DNA from: Gammaproteobacteria bacterium
GTDB lineage: Bacteria > Pseudomonadota > Gammaproteobacteria > Chromatiales > Chromatiaceae
Assembly: GCA_013041975.1 (NCBI GenBank)
Contig: JABDQZ010000293.1
Location: 1 to 8,613 of the forward strand
Reading direction: 5' to 3'
DNA length: 8,613 nt
Below the pieces are notes generated by a model. It had not been told where the DNA came from. It worked only from the letters and a program-made list of their open reading frames with translations, and searched no databases. Within the stretch, counting starts at the first letter, position 1. Each line of letters begins with the position of its first letter. The translations under genes and the position numbers were made by a program. Positions 6,941-8,613 of this stretch are shown here, piece after piece.

Positions 6941-7318
6941 ATGAAAGTTTCTATTCAGGCGAGAGATTTCAGTGTGACAGATTCCATGCTGTCATATGTT
7001 AAGGACCGCATAAATTACCTGTTCAGCTCTCGCTACAATCAAATTCAGCGAATCACAGTGCGGCTGAGCGATGTTAACGGGCCAAGAGGCGGTGTGGATA
7101 AACGCTGCAAGGTCACTGTGGCTTTACCCAGGTTAAACGAAATTATTATCGATGATGTGCAGTCAGACTTGTATGTTGCAATCTTCAGAGCCATGGATCG
7201 TGCCAGCCGGACCGTAAACCGTCGTTTGACCAGGTTACAAGATAAAAAAAGGCGTCTTTACGTCCCTAACAAATCTAAAACTGACCTGTTCATAAATGGT
7301 CTGTACGAATATTCCTAG
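6941..7318 (+). CDS. HPF/RaiA-family ribosome-associated protein
   Basis: A 125-residue basic protein of the sigma-54 modulation/S30EA family. These bind the small ribosomal subunit near the decoding centre and stabilise inactive ribosomes. The beta-alpha-beta-beta-beta-alpha pattern is visible: MKVSIQARDFSVTDSMLSYV (1-20), a strand around ITVRLSD (38-44), KRCKVTVALP (54-63), NEIIIDD (66-72) and a basic final helix (DLYVAIFRAMDRASRTVNRR, 76-95). A GPRGG turn at 48-51 is inserted compared with short HPF of E. coli. A tail of about 20 residues (VPNKSKTDLFINGLYEYS) follows and does not look like the long-HPF dimerisation domain. An upstream in-frame TTG (6908) is rejected as start because AAGGAG at 6929-6934 serves the ATG at 6941. 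It diverges from usp and leads a plus-strand gene cluster. Confidence 0.9.
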   Translation: MKVSIQARDFSVTDSMLSYVKDRINYLFSSRYNQIQRITVRLSDVNGPRGGVDKRCKVTVALPRLNEIIIDDVQSDLYVAIFRAMDRASRTVNRRLTRLQDKKRRLYVPNKSKTDLFINGLYEYS

Positions 7319-7327
7319 GAGATACCC

Positions 7328-8008
7328 ATGAACATGAAAGCATTACTTAACCAGTTTTCGGGCAACACTGAGAATGAGACTGCTAGTGTCAATAGTATGT
7401 CGGATACCTTAGGGAAAATCACCAGCCAGTTACCTGGTGGTCTTGCTGGAGGTGCGGTAGCCGGTGGCATTATGTCGCTGATCATGACCAACAAATCTGC
7501 CCGTAAAGTTGCCGGCACAGCAGTAACCTATGGCGGTGCCGCCTTACTTGGAGGATTGGCCTATAAGGCTTATAAAAACTGGCAAGCAGGACAAAATGTT
7601 CAAGCGCCGGTTTCTCAAAACAGTTTCACATCACCTGAAATCATGTCATCTGATTATCAATTGACCCTGATCAAAGGCATGATTGGCGCTGCCAGGGCAG
7701 ATGGTCATATTGACGCACAGGAGCAAAAAAATATTTACACATCAATTGACCAGATGGACCTTTCGACTGAAACAAAGGCAATGGTTTTTGATCTTATCAG
7801 ACACCCGGTATCGATCGAAGAAATTGCCAGCGGGGCTCATACAATGGAACAGAAAACCGAGCTTTACCTCGTATCAAGCATGGTGATTGATGCAGGTCAT
7901 CCGGCAGAAAAGCAATGGTTGAACAGTTTAGCCTCATTACTTGGGTTACCAGAGGAGCTGGCTTTACAGCTTCAATTACAAGCTCAGCAACATGCGTTCG
8001 ATGCTTAG
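7328..8008 (+). CDS. DUF533 family (YebE-like) protein with TerB-like domain
   Basis: A 226-residue protein. Residues 37-85 form a Gly/Ala-rich hydrophobic region (GGLAGGAVAGGIMSLIMTNK, then a second hydrophobic stretch at about 61-80) that probably associates with or crosses the inner membrane. A polar linker follows (88-107), then a helical TerB-like domain (about 108-218) with the acidic motif AARADGHIDAQE (121-132), in which Asp125 and Asp129 resemble the metal-binding motif of TerB proteins. LYLVSSMVIDAGHPAEKQWL (179-198) matches the later DUF533 core. Architecture and length fit E. coli YebE, whose function is unclear but envelope-stress linked. An AGGAG site at 7317-7321 overlaps the stop of the HPF-like gene, 6 nt before the ATG, and the intergenic gap is 9 nt, so the two are cotranscribed. 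Confidence 0.9.
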   Translation: MNMKALLNQFSGNTENETASVNSMSDTLGKITSQLPGGLAGGAVAGGIMSLIMTNKSARKVAGTAVTYGGAALLGGLAYKAYKNWQAGQNVQAPVSQNSFTSPEIMSSDYQLTLIKGMIGAARADGHIDAQEQKNIYTSIDQMDLSTETKAMVFDLIRHPVSIEEIASGAHTMEQKTELYLVSSMVIDAGHPAEKQWLNSLASLLGLPEELALQLQLQAQQHAFDA

Positions 8009-8053
8009 TCAATCTTTCATGAAATAACGCTAAAATTTTTCGGGAGAAATTTG

Positions 8054-8596
8054 ATGCCTCAAAAATGGTTACAAGTGAAAGGTGATCCGTCGGTACGAGA
8101 ATTTTTATTTCAACAATCTCGCAGACAAAGCTTGTTTGATGAAAACCTCGATAAAGTACACAGATTGATGTATGCATTACTGACAAGCAAAGGCGCTTTT
8201 CAGGTAAAAGCGCATTATTCATCATCACAATTAACCTGCTGGTTTTATGATGATCCTTTTAATTACAAGGTTTATGTAAAAGAAGAGGTGTTAACCCCGG
8301 GTTTCCTTGATGGCTTTCCCAGCTTGTCATACGAGGGGCGTCAACCCAGTGTCGAGCAGCATCAAATCAACATGGCTCTCGATGAATTCAAGCGCCTAAG
8401 GCTTTCGGATGCGCAAATATATCTTCGAAGCGCTTCAATGAATCGACTGAATGGCATGATTGGGATGAACTTTTCCTGTGATGGGACCCACTATATCCAG
8501 CATGATGAGTTCTTTCAGCGGCTTCGTGAGTTTGGTGGTGTTGATCCAACAGGTGGTCAGGAATGTAGCGCTGAAATAATAGATATAAATGCTTAA
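8054..8596 (+). CDS. Conserved-looking hypothetical protein, 180 aa
   Basis: I do not recognise this family. The product is a soluble, mixed charge protein with no signal peptide or membrane segment. It starts MPQKWLQVKGDPSVREFLFQ. A helical opening (to about residue 45) is followed by strand-like, aromatic-rich segments (QLTCWFYDDPFNYKVYVKEE at 59-78), an acidic/helical middle (about 100-127), and a segment with NFSCDGTHYIQHDEFFQRLR (139-158). Three Cys (62, 142, 171) are spaced too widely for an obvious metal site. The start is ATG 8054, served by GGGAG at 8042-8046 (7 nt spacing); an in-frame TTG at 8051 is too close to it. It follows the DUF533 gene after 45 nt without a terminator, so it is likely in the same transcript and may share a stress role. 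Good codon continuity and ribosome binding site support a real gene. Confidence 0.8.
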   Translation: MPQKWLQVKGDPSVREFLFQQSRRQSLFDENLDKVHRLMYALLTSKGAFQVKAHYSSSQLTCWFYDDPFNYKVYVKEEVLTPGFLDGFPSLSYEGRQPSVEQHQINMALDEFKRLRLSDAQIYLRSASMNRLNGMIGMNFSCDGTHYIQHDEFFQRLREFGGVDPTGGQECSAEIIDINA

Positions 8597-8613
8597 AGAT
8601 AAAATTTTAGTAC
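8597..8613. other. End of window after the hypothetical gene
   Basis: The last 17 nt hold the palindrome TAAAATTTTA (8602-8611). No terminator is visible before the window ends, so the plus-strand operon may extend further. Confidence 0.3.

Noticed and set aside
7797..8228. Minus-strand open frame of 143 codons
   Set aside because: It lies antisense to the end of the DUF533 gene and the start of the 180-aa gene, has no ribosome binding site, and its product looks random.
1..8613. CRISPR array, insertion sequence, phage, tRNA or toxin-antitoxin module
   Set aside because: No regular repeat-spacer pattern, transposase, tRNA-like fold or toxin-antitoxin pair was seen; gene content is housekeeping and stress related.

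Overview
The window reads as chromosomal DNA from a gammaproteobacterium, probably marine, halophilic or alkali-tolerant. This rests on a UspE-like tandem stress protein, a YebE-type DUF533 protein, a RaiA/HPF-family protein and a six-gene Mrp antiporter operon with fused mrpAB. Genus cannot be told from sequence alone. I see no mobile elements, tRNA, rRNA or CRISPR.

Minus strand, read from right to left (6682 down to 1): a tandem universal stress protein (UspE-like), then after 39 nt the full Mrp multisubunit Na+/H+ antiporter operon mrpAB-C-D-E-F-G. All Mrp junctions overlap by 1 or 4 nt once mrpE is given its GTG start. About 100 nt past mrpG a further minus-strand gene begins at 175 and runs off the left edge. 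Only its first 58 codons are visible. They resemble the N-terminus of bacterial eRF1/Pelota-like (baeRF) proteins, the superfamily that includes the hibernation factor Balon.

Plus strand, reading right from the divergent AT-rich intergenic region (6683-6940): an HPF/RaiA-family ribosome-associated protein, a DUF533/TerB-like inner-membrane-associated protein, and an unrecognised 180-aa soluble protein ending near the right edge. Close spacing and good ribosome binding sites suggest one transcript.

Taken together the window looks like a stress and dormancy neighbourhood. It holds cytoplasmic pH/Na+ homeostasis (Mrp), a nucleotide-binding stress protein (Usp), a ribosome hibernation-type factor (HPF-like), and possibly a release-factor-like translation factor. 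The links most worth pursuing are Usp with Mrp in one apparent operon, the baeRF-like gene behind it, and the divergent HPF-like gene whose Shine-Dalgarno can be folded into a leader hairpin.
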